DNA of 64,000 nucleotides from Chrysomallon squamiferum. Taxonomy: Eukaryota > Mollusca > Gastropoda > Neomphalida > Peltospiridae. Below the pieces are notes generated by a model, which did not search any database, was not told where the DNA came from, and saw only the letters and a program-made list of their open reading frames with translations. This document shows, in pieces, positions 38,928-53,000 of the stretch. Both the position numbers and the translations under genes were made by a program. Every line of letters starts with the position of its first letter. Positions within the stretch are counted from its first letter, which is position 1. The stretch spans positions 18,576,650 to 18,640,649 of the forward strand of contig CM022665.1 in assembly GCA_012295275.1 (NCBI GenBank), written 5' to 3'.

Positions 38928-39161
38928 CTACTGCCTTGTGTTTCCCTCTTGATAAGGTGAAATATTCTGATCTGTATTCAAAATCTGTTCAGAATTTGTG
39001 TGAGTCAATGAAAGTTCTGAAATCTGACTTTCTAAAGTAATATTTTCATCAGTATCAAAGAGTCTTGTGACTTCATCCCAGCCTTCCTCTGTGGATTCAT
39101 ACTCCATTCCTGCAAATATTGCTGTTTTCTTCTCCAAGGAATTATTATCAGTCTTGATCAT
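38928..39161 (-). CDS. Unassigned open frame, possible terminal exon
   Basis: 77 codons from ATG to stop with balanced, acidic composition (STEEGWDEVTRLFDTDENIT) unlike the repeat-derived frames around it. A pyrimidine-rich stretch followed by AG precedes it, so it may be a terminal exon rather than a single-exon gene. It lies 1.8 kb past the MLH3 stop on the same strand and upstream of the secreted-protein gene. I recognise no family. It could be an alternative MLH3 end, part of an unseen gene, or chance. Confidence 0.3.
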   Translation of the reverse strand: MIKTDNNSLEKKTAIFAGMEYESTEEGWDEVTRLFDTDENITLESQISELSLTHTNSEQILNTDQNISPYQEGNTRQ

Positions 39162-40989
39162 AGCTTGGTTTTGAAGAAAATGAAAGAAAAAACTCTGTGT
39201 CTAATAGAGACAAAGATGCCAAAATTTTGATATAAAACATCATGAAAATGTTGACCTAAGAGATTGACAGTGTATGTCAGGCATGTAATCTGTGTTAATT
39301 AGTTCATTGATAGATCAAATTAACAGAGTGCTTATGAAATTAAGGTTGTAGCCATTGTTATAACTGCCCATACCTCTTTCTGAACCTATTGCTTCGACAA
39401 CAATTTGTTTTTCTCAAACTCCGTAAGTGCACTTATGACATTCTGGTTTAATATTTTTAGCACAAATATACTGATTTCACTGGAACCAAACTGTTGTAAG
39501 TGCAATCACTACTTTTTGGCATCAACAAATATTAGACCTACTGACATGACCACTTACTGTCCATAATCACTTACGACTGTGTTGTGCTGATTGATATCTC
39601 AGAAAGCTATTATACTGCTATCTTGATTCTTTGATATATAAAAGACTATACTACTGTACATGCACTGGTGGTAAAATGTTATTTTTGCAAAAAATGCACT
39701 TAAGACCTTCTGTTTTACATAAATTCAATTTATTTATTAAAGCAAATGTTTTATTAATATAAATTAATGCCAGATGAATCTTGAATAATAAATATTAATT
39801 TGATTCAATAGGGAAATAAATTTTAAACATTATATTGTTTATAACCAAGTAAAAATGTTAAGAATTTTTTTGTTTGTTTGCAAATTACCAAAATAAAATA
39901 AAAATATGGCTATGTGAATGTATCTAGATGGTAGCCAGCCTCATGAAAGATTAATGGATTGTAAAATCAGTATCCGTAAATGACTGAGAAAGCTGTAATA
40001 ATTTTTTGGACAACGTAATGAAAATACAATACTTTATTTCATCAATTAAAAATAATAAATTGTCTGAGCTGATTTGTACTTAACGTGAGACTAAACATGA
40101 TACATAATGCTGAATATTATTTCATTAACAATATATGTTTGTATGTAAACAAAGATAACCTGCTAGAAACAGTATCACAATTTTTGTATCACAGACATGA
40201 CAAATATTAAAATAATAATAAATGTAACATAAATTTACCATAAAAAAAAATACACTAAATTCTGCATTACAGAAACACACAGATAGCTGGACTCTCAAGT
40301 AAATTTCATGGATGTATATTATCAGTGATGTACACTACATATACTTCTGTTATTATAAATGCAGTAATAAATACACACTTCAAAAATGAAATGACCTAAC
40401 ACAATTAGCAACAGTGTACAAGTAAATTTCATAGACATTTATAGAGTAATTACTGACACACAGTGTATCAGTATGAAAATTTCTGTTACTGTAAAACCAG
40501 TAATTATTATATACTTTAACAATGTCTATCAATAATGAAATGACCTAACCCAATTACCAATGTTGTACAAGTAAATGTCATGGACAACTATGAAGTTAAT
40601 TATCACTATTGCATATACATATATAAAAAATTTGGCCACTATAGATCTAGTATTATTACATACTTCAACAATATCTGTCAACAAAAATCAATACTGTGTG
40701 AATAACAATTAAATGGTTATAACTATATTAAATCTGACCTTTGATACTGTAGAATAACAAGTAATTTATGTAGTAGAAAATTATAGAAATAATATCCTTA
40801 AAGTGTCCTTGAGATCATAACATCTGTGTGCTCATTTATGGCTTTTATGTTTATATGTATTGATAATCTGTTTCTGTATAATTCAAAGACAGATGTATTA
40901 TGAATAGCTTAGATGCACACATAATATACTGTGTCTATTTAAAAAAAAATACTGTCAACCACACTATTGAAAAAGTAAATAAAATATTA
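39162..40989. repeat. Region downstream of MLH3 with about 125-bp repeat units
   Basis: AT-rich. From about 40275 to 40730 three to four diverged units share 'aatgaaatgacctaac', 'gtacaagtaaatttcat' and 'tagtaattattatatact'. A minus-strand AATAAA at 40033-40038 could end the MLH3 transcript. No exon recognised other than the open frame at 38928-39161. Confidence 0.55.
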
Positions 40990-41121
40990 CTAAATGTAAA
41001 AAGAGGAATATAATGGAAAAAATCTGAGTTTAAAAAGTCTGAGTATTTGGTTTAAGAATCTTTCTTCACAGATGTGTGTCAGGTGTTTAGATATCTTCCA
41101 CAGGTTTGGCTGACGTTTTCT
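40990..41121 (-). CDS. MLH3: MLH3 exon 14: C terminus and stop
   Basis: Acceptor ttgtttcag, then RKRQPNLWKISKHLTHICEE and RFLNQILRLFKLRFFPLYSS, ending FYI and TAG at 40990-40992. RQPNLWKISK resembles IKPNLTKLRK of human MLH3; the rest is not conserved, so the exact end is less certain. Confidence 0.75.
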   Translation of the reverse strand, partial: RKRQPNLWKISKHLTHICEERFLNQILRLFKLRFFPLYSSFYI

Positions 41122-44042
41122 CTGAAACAAAGAAAAAAAATTGTTTTATGATTTACAATCAAGTTTATGTATTTGACTAGAAAAGGGTTTTAACTTGCTG
41201 AACCACTGGGATTTTTAGATTTCAACCAGCGACACGTGAGACTGGTGGATCAAAATTCATGTTTCATGTGCTCTGCTGTTTAATGAAAAAATTAATTTTA
41301 GAAAGTTAATATATTAACTGAAAAAAGTGGTTCAAAATTTGATGGCCATCACACCTTTCCTGTAATATTTTCATTATACATTTATATAATAATAGTGTCA
41401 GGTTATTGTCTTTAACTAAATATTTATTAATTCCTATATTACAAATTATTATTAGCTATTTTAGTACAGAATTAAAACAAAAAAATAAACAAAACATTTT
41501 TTTTTTTCTTCCTTTTTTTTTTTTTTTTCTTTTTGACTGATTGAGTCCATAGCTGTGACATTAACATTTTCACATACCTGGGTTGGAAGTTTACTTTTCA
41601 GATGGTTTAGGTTTATCAGAGGTGAGACTGATGGGCGACCATGTGCACACTGAAATGGCAAATTGCACTTCGACAAGTTTTCTATCAGCTCAACACACTG
41701 TTCTGATGTAAGTGAGTCTCCAAATTTTACAGCGCCTGTAAATATATCTATTGTTCAATCTCTCTTATAAATGTTAAAGAAAAAATGCTATTGATAATAT
41801 TAAATTCAGTATATACAATACAGGCCTGTACACCATTTGCCCCAAAAACTAACAAGTCCATCCATGGAGGTGTAGAAAAAATGAAATTAGTCTGATTACA
41901 TGCATCATACTCATGTTGTAATGTGCAGTAGAAATGTGCTGTGACATAACAAATGTTGTTTTTTCCACGGATCATTTTAAGTTTTACTTCCCAGAATGCA
42001 GGAAAATACCTCTCCTGCATTATAGATTTTGAGGGCATGTTTCTGGACTCCCCTAGCAACTCAAGCCCTAGGGGCTGTCAACTAGGCCCCTCTCCCAATA
42101 AAAATGTCTGCACAGATGGGTCTGCAATAGTTTGATTTACTTCTAATATTTCATAAAAAGTTTTAAACCTAAAGTAATTTTTCGATCTAAAACAAATCTC
42201 AGAACACACATTTTTTTCTTCTTCAGTGTCACAGTCTATATGGACTTTTGTAACAACTCGATACCTTTTAAACTTTTGTAACAGTAATATATTTGGGAAT
42301 CTACTGAATTACTGAGGAACCATATGCTCCCTGATCTAACCTACTTTGGGTGCCCATTGCACTATTTGTTGTTCCAGCTAATTATCCTTAAATTGTTCAT
42401 CAATTTGTCACTGCTCTTCCCAATCTATGCGAAGGTTTATGTAAAAGTCAAGAACCAGCTTTTATTCCTCAAACTATATAATGTAATGATTTATTGGAAT
42501 ATTTATAGAATTATTATTACCATGACAAGCTTGTGAAGATAAAACTTTGTGTAACGTTTGTGGTAAATGATTTCTAGCTCCACCAGTGTTTTTCATTAAC
42601 TGTAATAATAAAAGTACTGTTCACATTACAGAATGCCCAGTTGTTATTCCTTAAATGAAGACAAATATAATATGAGATTTTTTTTACTAAACACAAGAAA
42701 AGATTATTTCATTAACTGTAGTACAAATTTACTGATACATCTATCTATAAAGTAAAATAATTTTAATTCCTTTCTAAATATTTTTATCTCTGAAAAAATT
42801 AAATTTATTTTCAAATTAAAGCTTAGTTTTTGAGGTTATTTATTTACTTTATTACTTTATTACTACCATTATTATTATTTTATTTTTTCTGTAATTTTTT
42901 CTTTTTTTCTTACTTTAAATTTTTGTTGTTGTTGCATAATCATTCTAATTAATAAATGATGGATAAGTTTTGTTATAATTTTTAAAAACAGAACCATAAG
43001 ATTGTATCCAAATTTCTATTACCTGAATATGATCTTTCAGCAATGTCTGTAAATATGAAGAAAAAAAAATATGATTAAGAAATACTGTATAAAATAAACA
43101 GATATGTTAAAAATAGCTATAAAACAATTTAAGGAATAAAATTAATAAACAAAAAATCAACAAAGAAATAAAAATGAAATAATCTTAGATCAAATGTCAG
43201 CAAATAAATATAATTCACTTTTACAAATTTAATCTGTACTTTTAAAAATTTAGTTTTGCCTTCAAACTGTATCACATTAACCTCATTATCTAACCTTTTA
43301 CCAATATATTCAGAAATACACGTATATGATTTGCTAATAATTTACTGTTATTTATAACTTGAGTAGTACTTAACACATTGCAGATTTTACTGATTTTTGT
43401 AAAAATATATATTGGGAAATGGAATAAATAAAGAGAGTAATATATTAATATTGTCTCACCTCAACCAGTTCTATGGCTACAGAATCTCGTTTTCTTTTCA
43501 GCTCACTTGCCTCTCTCTCAACAATGCAAGCTGGAACACTATGAATATTTACTTGATTTTTACTGGTACTGACAAAACTGAAGTGAATACCTGTAAACAC
43601 AAAATAATATCTACTGAAATTACATAGGCATTATTACAGTATGTAGGTATGTATGAAATATCCAACGTTAAAATCACTTAAATGTAACTTAATTACGTTC
43701 AGGCAAAATACAGAAATATATCTGAAAAGTAGTTGTAGAATAGAGCTTAGACAAACCTATTCTGTTTATTTCTGTTTGGAAAGAAGACATAAGTCTCATC
43801 TCTTCGTCTGTCATGGTCACTGTTTTTGGAGGGATCACCTGAGACTGTTTTATACAACAACCATCTACATCATCATCAATGTACAAATCTGCAAGTTACA
43901 GTTATTTAGTGTAAGAACATTGTGTTTTAACCAGCAACATGTTATTACATTATTCTGTTAACAACTTTATATATCTATATCTGTATCTGTATCTATTTCT
44001 ATATCTCTATGAATATGTATGTATATGTAGCCAGGTGCGAGT

Positions 44043-44088
<46 letters not shown>

Positions 44089-47000
44089 ATGTTGTGGTAT
44101 CATGTGTATTCCTCAGATGCCATTACTAATGACAGCATAAAATTAAAAGACATTACAAATTCAGATCTTCAAAATGTATTCAGATATAAAAATATATTTC
44201 ATTAGGCATGAGCTGTGATTTACCTTCAGTTAGCTGTTCTAGTCTGACTCGTTCGTGGGCAGCATGCTGGTCAATCAGAACTATTAAACTAGGAACTGAA
44301 ACAATAATTAACAGTTAATAACATCTTGTATCTGCAACTTTATAGATACAAACTTATCTGTAATGCAAACATATAAAGTTAATTTTTGCAAATCCTATTA
44401 AATTGTTGTGAAAACTGATGACAATAATGTTTACTGTGATAAATTTAATAAGTTGAAAACATAAGAAATTCTGTGACATTGTGTATTTTACCTTGTGTAG
44501 TGTTTTTGTCGTCAGTTCTAAGAACACAAGCAATAAATTTGTTATCAATCTGACCAAGTACCTGAAAATACATTTAAATTGTTATCAGTTTCAGATAAAA
44601 ATGTATCTAAATATCATAAACAGTTATCTCCCATTTCTTCTGTAACAAAAATGCACATTTTAAAATGTTTTAAGTGAGATTTCAAATGCTTAAAGAAAAG
44701 AAATGATGAATAGCTTATTTATCTGTATCTGAGAAAGTACATCATCAACATAGATTCCAGTACAGTAATGAGATTATTTATCATTTAAAGAGTCACAAAA
44801 CTTTCTACAAATCAGATAAACAAGACTTTGTACTTCCAAAACAGCTTAATTAACATAAAAAGGAGACATCTACATTTATTTTTAAAAACTTACTTTTACA
44901 CCTTGCAGCATATTCTTTGTAAAGCGAGTTGGATGAAGACTCTGAAAATACTGTGTTGCTGATGCAATGCTGTTGTGAACCTCAGCATTCACAGCTACCT
45001 GAAAGTATCAATGGAAATATCCAAGTACTTCTATAATACAAAATCATTATCAAGCTGAAATAATTTTTTTTTTTTTTTAAATAATTTTTTTTTTTTTTAA
45101 ATGAATTTTACAAATATTACTCAAATCTGAATAGAATTTGGGAAATTCCATGTCAAATCATTCAATGGGTTTAACTTTCTTTGATTCCGCTTTTTTTGTA
45201 TTTAGCCCAGATCTCAAATATTAGCTCTGGAAATTTGAATAGCAAAAATAAATAGGCATGGGTAATTTTTTTGGCCCTGATAGTTCTGTAACCAGAAGAA
45301 TGATTTTGATGAAACCAGTGTCATTGCAAAGACAATCTGATTCCAAATCTGTAATTATTTCCTTGACAAGTGTAAGGTTTGACTCTATAATGCACAAAAA
45401 AACAACAGATTTTATGTAATTTATATTTGACTGCTATGTTTTATTTACTGGAAAAATAAAAATAAAAACTTACAGAAGTACTGAATAATATCTGATGCTG
45501 TTTAAGGTTCAAATTCAAGAATTAGACATTTATGCTTAAAATCCCAAGTGTTCTTATATTTAAGAAATTAAATAATTAATCAAGCTGTGTTACAGGAAGG
45601 TATATACATAGCTATCAACAAACCTGTTTAGGTTTTTCAAACACTGGATTGATCCAAGCTGACAACAGATTTGACATGTCAGAACAACCTGTAAGATATT
45701 AAACAGATACTAGTAGTTAGCTTTAATATTCTTTTTTTTCACACCAGTTTGAAATTAATATAATCTATACTACAAGAACTCTAATATATATTACAATCAT
45801 TAATGCCAAAGTTAAAACTGATAGCAAATATAAATCAAGTAACTCCAAGAAAAAGTGTAATTAATACAATGTATTTAGATTATATTCACAAGAAATAATA
45901 GCCTCTTATTTTAAATAGACTCATTAGTCCATGGCATAATGAATAAATAAAAAGGACAAAACAGAATGATTTATCTACACAGATAATCTGTAATAAACAT
46001 GTGCATTCACTGAGATGACTAAAGATTTTTTTATACTGTACCTGAGGAGTCAAAAGAAGCTGAACCTTTTCTCCACTTCACACCTCTGTCTGCAGAGCAC
46101 TCTTCAAGATGTGAATTTAACATTTCTTGTAGTTTGAACTTAGATTTTGATGAAATTACACCTGAACTGCTGTAGCTACTTGAAGCAGCTGACATAAAAA
46201 GGAAAGAAGAGTGACCTATAAATATGCTATAGCAGGAACATAAAATAATTTTAATATGATATATATTAGTATTAAAATAAAAATGTCATTAACCTTTTTC
46301 CTGCTGTTCATGATGAGATAGGACCAGCCAGTCTTCTTCAGACATTGTATTACCACTCAACACATTCACATACAGAGTACTTCCTAAAATATTCAACAAA
46401 AAAACACGATTCTCTCATAAACCATTCTGCTCATTTACAATTTTACTAAATTTTCACCTGTCTTTATTGCTTTATAAATAATCAAGAAAAGGATTTATTT
46501 TTATAATTAAGCTATATTACTCTTAAAACAGAACTTGTTTAAATCATCTTTTCAGTATTTACAGCAAGATTATATTTGTTGGAAATTCTAAGTATTGGCA
46601 TCTCTCACTTAAACTACATCATACAGAGTAATAATTAAAAGGATTAATTCGTCTGTTAGCAAAAAAAAAAAACAGCCCTGGTATTGCTTTTACAAGCTTT
46701 CAGTGACAGATGTATTTACATATTCTGTGGATTATATTAAATTAGTTGTAGGTATTCTCACCTGTCTTCAGGTCTGTGACCTTTTTCCATTTATCTTGTG
46801 TCTGTTCAAGATTTTCTGAAAGACATGCCAATTTTTCAACAGACTGGGTCACTGTTTTTTTCACTTCACTATTGCTTGAACATAAAACCTCAGTGCCAAG
46901 ACTGTCTGAAACAGTATGAGGACTCCACATGTCTGAACTGTTTCTCTGTGTCTGTCTGTCTTCTTCGTTACATTTTCTTATTGAACAATCAGCATCAGTC

Positions 47001-50000
47001 ATTTTATCATTAAGAAAATCTTGATGCATTGTATTGCCATTCATTTCAACAACTCTGCTGTCCTGGATATCATTTTTCATCATTTGCTTATCACAGGTGT
47101 CTGTCTCACTTACAGGTTTTGTTGACTGCAGATGTCCTGCATCATGCAATGCTTCAGAAACAGGTTCTTTAAGTTTGGAGCTTGTCTTTGGACCTATATC
47201 ATCTCGGACATTCACAGCGTTTTCACAGTTAGATGCAATTTTCATAAAGGGATTTAGCTGTTTTTCTAAGTTAGAGGTAGTGATATCTACAGTAATGTCT
47301 GAGCTAGTTGATTTTTCACTTGCCATTTCAACTTCATTATTATTGTCTGATACAACACTTTGTGAACATATCAATGAGTCATTCGTTTCCATGGTATTAT
47401 TTCCAGTGGATTCACTTGTTTTATCTAACACATCATCAGTATTACTCATAAAAGTATTTTCCAAAGAACTGCCCATCTGAATGAAATTTTTAGTTTTGCT
47501 TTCATTATTAATATCTAATACTTCCTGTGAACTAAGTGTACATTCCATAGAAAGGTCCAATTTGAGAGTACCAGAATTTGTATTTAATGTGTTGTTAGAA
47601 TGTGGGCTATTTATATTATGTGACATATTTTCATTTGAATGTAAACTTCTGCTAGAGTTACGATGAGATTCTACTGAACATTTCACTTGTAAATGATCTT
47701 TTTCAACAGTATCACTAGTGAACTCTGTAGCTTCAGAAGAGGTAACATATTTACTAGTCTCGTTACTCAAGCAGAGCTCATCAACAACTTTAGCTTCTGT
47801 CTGTCTGGATAGACTGTGTAGCAGGTTTGATTCTGATAATTCACAAGATTCTGTACAGTTACTGTGAAGCACAGATGTGTGACCAAACTGATTTTCACAA
47901 CATAAGGTACTGCCATTGGTATCAGGTATCTGGGATTCTTCTCCATTTTCTGTACTTGATTTTGCAGGTGTAAAAATATCAGAAAATAAACTGTGTTCAG
48001 AGTCATGTTCTTCTGTCACAGAAAACTCATGTATTTTGTATGAACACATAGAATCTGATTCATCTGAATGACTTTCAGTATTCTGTAATTGTGTATTTGA
48101 TAGAGTAAACCCTTCTGATTGAAATTCATTGTTACGTGAATAATTTAGAAATGGCAGATTTACATGTGTAACATCAAACCCTTCACTACCTTCTGGTGGT
48201 AGCATATCAGATGATTTATTCATAATTTGTTTTCTGTGTTCCTTTCTTTGTGCATTAACTTGGATATTTTGCAGATGTTTGTTACATTCATTCTTTTCAT
48301 AATCTGCCAAATTTTTAGACTGACAACTATTTTTGTAATCAGCCAAATTAGAAGAACTAGATCCAACCGACTTTCTTAAAGGATTATTTGTATCATTCAG
48401 AATTACATTTCTTGGTTTAATTAACGAACTGGTCACATCATTTCTAAAATAATTTAATTTATTTTTTATACACTGTGCATCAGCTTTGTATGACTGTTCA
48501 CATGTATATCTGGAATCATTGGTTTTCTCAACAGAGTCTTTTTTACTTTCTATTTCTACATTAGTTTTAGACAACCTTGCAAACACAGTTCTAGGTGTTT
48601 CAAAGAATGAGTCACTGGTCATAAACTTATTTCTGACACTAGATGTCTCTGTGACTTCAGAACTAGCAGTTTTTCTTTGTTCATTATTTGCATGAACTAA
48701 TTTTGATAATTTTGAGGCAACAGAAGATGATGTATTAGGATGCAATCTTTTATGTGAACCAGAGTCTACATTTTTTGTTGCTGGATAGTTAACACAATAT
48801 TCTGTAGCTAAACAAGGACTTGTTTGAGTACTCGTTGTTTTCATGTGACTGCAACATGTCTGAACAGCACTGGCACTGTTCTGTGAATGCATGACACTGG
48901 AACATAAAGGATCTAAAAATAGTGTTTGTTTTTCCATCTGTTTTAAATTAAAATTCCCTTTGTGATTATTTTCTAAACTTTCAGGTTCCTTTCCATCATT
49001 CACACATTCACTGGAGCCTTTCTCTACTATCTGACATGAATGTTTAACTAAAATATCATTTGTTTTTTCTGCATTCACTTTAACCTCTTTGACAGCTGTT
49101 TTTGAATCATTCAAACCACTAACAGAAGGGTTAACAAAATCGTCAGCAGCAAGATTTTCCCTTATCTGAGCACTAAAACATCTAGATTTTTTTTTTTTTT
49201 CTGGAGTTAATGTAATGTGACTAATTTTAGTCATATTTGTAGCAACTTTCTTGGCATAAAACTGACAGAGTGAATGCTCAATTTTTTCTTTAAAACTAGT
49301 AACTCTTGCAGACCTGTTTATACCAGAGATATGTCTGTTTGAAGACTTACTGTCCAATTTTACAGCATCACATAATCTGCTCTTTCTGTTTTTATCCAGT
49401 TCTTTTCTTGGAGTTAACAGTGGATCCTCAAGCTCCATCTCAGAATCAATGAAAGTATTCTGATTATTTTCTGCACTGTGAGAAGTGGAAGTAGATGGTA
49501 CTACTGCAGCTAATTTTGGAATGAGACACACTGGTGCGGTAGGTCTGTTTGGTGTTTTCACTGTGCTAGTTGATATATTACTGGATACAGGATCAGCAGT
49601 TACTGGCACAGATTCTGATTCTGTTCTCTCAGAAATGGAATTAGCACCGTTATTTGTTCCAGACAAACCTGGATTGTTTCCACTAGTTATATCATCAGTT
49701 TCTTCAGGTTCTGTGACTTTACATAGTGCTGTAGTTTCAACATCTCTATTACTCTCTGTTGACAAATGGACAATGCCAACATCAGACTGATCTTTCAAAC
49801 TGGGTTCTGTGTCAGTGGACCTATCAGTAGTATCTGTTTCAGCATCATTCTGCTTGGTGTTATAATTACGAATAACTGTTCTTGAATGAAGACTCTGAAG
49901 CATGTTGTATGTGGATATCTTATCTCCAAATGTTTCTACTGAAGTCTTACTTATGTCATTAAATGTTTTATTAGTCTCTTCGTTAGAATTATTTAGTACA

Positions 50001-53000
50001 TCTGTGTTTTGTTCTTCATTGATATTACTAATATCTTCCTCTGATCCCTGTCTTCTGGTACACAGTCTCTCCGAATCTATGTCTACTCTCTGAGATAGTG
50101 AAACTGAACTGGAATCAGGCACAGAAATTAGATTATCTTTTTTCAGAAAGTTCCAAACAAGTGTTTCTATTAATGTGATGAGTACACACCAGTCTTTAAA
50201 TTCAACCAGTGTTTTAGCTGGATCAAATGTAATATCATAGATGTCAAGAGGACATTTAATGTTCAAAACAAAAATACAATATTTTTCATTTTGTTTGGTA
50301 GGACTTGAATTCGTAGATGTTTCCCCCTCTAAAACTGTTAATTTTCTTTTAAAAACCATTGACTTACTAAAAATATGATTAATCAGTTTATGAATTCTGG
50401 TTTTCAACACCATCCGACCATTAATATAAACAAACTGTAACTCCTTGTTATAATGTGGCTCTTTGCCAATATGACCTTCAACAATGAACTCATTATCACA
50501 GACTGAAACGGGACTGAGACATTTAGCTTTCCCTGCACCAAACAGATAAGTAAATGCTGTCAACATGCAGCTACTTTTGTGTGTTTGCATTATAACATTA
50601 CCAGTAACATCATTTCTAAGAGAGAAACTTATGTTTGGATGAATTAAAGCAATGCCCTCCAGTCTGTAGCGAATTTGTTCCAGTTCCAAACTTTCTATTA
50701 CAGATTTTCTTCTTACTGGGAGGTTATAAAAGAGATCATGCACAGTGACCGTTGTCCCCACTGAGGGTCGATGGATGGTTGACTCAAATATGGATAGAGC
50801 TGTACCTCGCTGAAACATTTTACAATATGTCTGACTGGAGTGTCGGGTTCTTGTTATTATCTCCAGTATGGCTGCTGTGTCTTTGAGACTGGCCAGAGCC
50901 TCACCACGGTAACCAAAGTAATGAAGATGCTGCAGATCCTCGATTGCATAACATTTACTAGTGTAATATCTAGAAGAAAAAAATCAATCCTTTTGTATTT
51001 ATAAAATTATGCGTAAGTGATGTAGAATAGCAATTTTAAACTTGGTTTTTTTCCCCAAGTGATTTATTAATAAACATAATTTGATGGCAAAATATGGTCA
51101 CATGTGATAGCTGGAAAAAATGGAGGCAAAATGTATCAACACTTCTGACATCCAAGTGATATATTTAAAAAAAAAAAAAAAAGAAAAAAGAAAATGATGT
51201 CATCTTAGAACTTTGCCTCTGGTTAAAAGTAAGGTGAAGTTTAGTACAAAAGGGTTATTATTTTGCAAACATTCCACCCTCATGTAAATACTGATATAGG
51301 GTCATTCTGTGTCAAATCACCCAATGGGTTAAACCCGACCATCTCAGATTTTTATGAAACTTGGTATACTTGTTGACTGAGATCCCACAGCACTAAATCT
51401 GAAATATTAGCTCAATCAGACCAGTGGTGTGGGAGATAAGGCCCATCGAATTTTGAGATTTTTGGCAAAAATGGGTGCGACCACCAACCTTTGAACCCTT
51501 ATATCTCAGGAACTACTGGGCCAATCTTCATAAAATTGGTACTGTTGAAAAGGCAATATGACAAGGATTCCAAATCTGCCCTTTTTGTTCACTTCGGAAA
51601 ATACTGGGGTACATTTACCTTTTGACCTTTGCTTTGACCTTGAAATTGACTGTGTGGATCACGTGACCTTGAGATGACCTTTATTGAAATTTAATCTCCC
51701 ACATGTTAACTAAAACATATAAAAGTTTCCTGGGTGTAATATTTTTTGTTTAGCCACAGTATAGATTTAAAAAATGCACATACACAAAAATAACACCTTT
51801 TCAGCCATTAACATCTGATTAACTAAAACTTGAATGATCAATTCTGGATGCTAGGAATCACCATCTTTCTTGATCATTGAGTAAGACATTGTAGGCCTAC
51901 ATGTATGCATAAAGTTCACATAAATTTGAGAGAACTAGGTGTTTCTGATGCTTAACCTTCTCACCGTCTGTTTCAAATGCTCACTGTATCCTTCATTCCC
52001 AGACATATTCTACTGTACTCATCACTTTCATAAAACTGGACTAAATTTCCTCCTTCAATTCATTTGACAGAACTTTCCCTTGTTTCTTATCAATTGCTTA
52101 TTAATCTTCTTGTTTTAAAATCCCTGTTAATTATTATTGTCTGAACCAAACTAAGCCATTGCTTAATTAAATGGACCAGAAATATTGAAATCTGTTTTTC
52201 TTAGATCTTTAAGCTTTAGCAGGAATTATTCTTTCATTATATTTGATTTTCTTATTACTGTTTGTTTTTAAAAGACATATTCAGTTTTTATAAGTGATTT
52301 TTTTTTTCTTCCAAGATTATTCCTACTCTTGTTAATGTACAGTATTTTATTATTGTTTGTTATTACTGTTTATTTTTATTTTATTCAAATTGCAACATAA
52401 TTTTTTAAGGTTTTATAAGAGAATTACTCTGCTGATCTTGGTTAATTGATAGATAATTGTTATTTATTGTTCGAAAGTTGTAGAAATATCTGAGAGAGGG
52501 AAGTTGGAGAGGTGTATAATTTTAGCAATAATAATAATAATAATAATAACAACAACAACAACAACAAAATACAACAATAATAATAACAAAACTAATAATA
52601 ACAGCAATAACAATAGCAATAATTATAAAAAAATAAAAATAAAAAAAAATATTTGAAAGATGTACTCATTTACATAGATGCATATAAAAAGAGAAAGACC
52701 AATCGAACAACAGGGATAGTTAATTTATAAAATAAATGTCAGCTTCATCTTCTGAATGATGCTGTACAAGTTCAGGAACATGCTGGAGGAAAGAGTAATT
52801 CAAGAAGTCTGAATCCTACCCAGAGCGTGTGCAAATCTTGACTTTGTCACCCTTTACCATTGAAAGGACAATGAATGAATTTGAAACAACGAATAACCTT
52901 ATGAAAAAAACCTGTGTGGTGAAGAAAGAAAAAGTGATTCTATCCCTCTGTGATAAGAAACAAGGGAAAGTTCTGTCAAATGAATTGAAGGAGGAAATAA

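Noticed and set aside
42060-42599. Apparent lack of the conserved SQACHG exon of MLH3
   Set aside because: First thought to be a missing exon or gene damage; reading the minus strand at 42521-42599 recovers it with good splice sites and phase, so MLH3 is intact.
46798-50093. Several plus-strand open frames opposite the MLH3 giant exon
   Set aside because: Antisense shadows of a Ser/Asn-rich coding exon; no splice or start context of their own.
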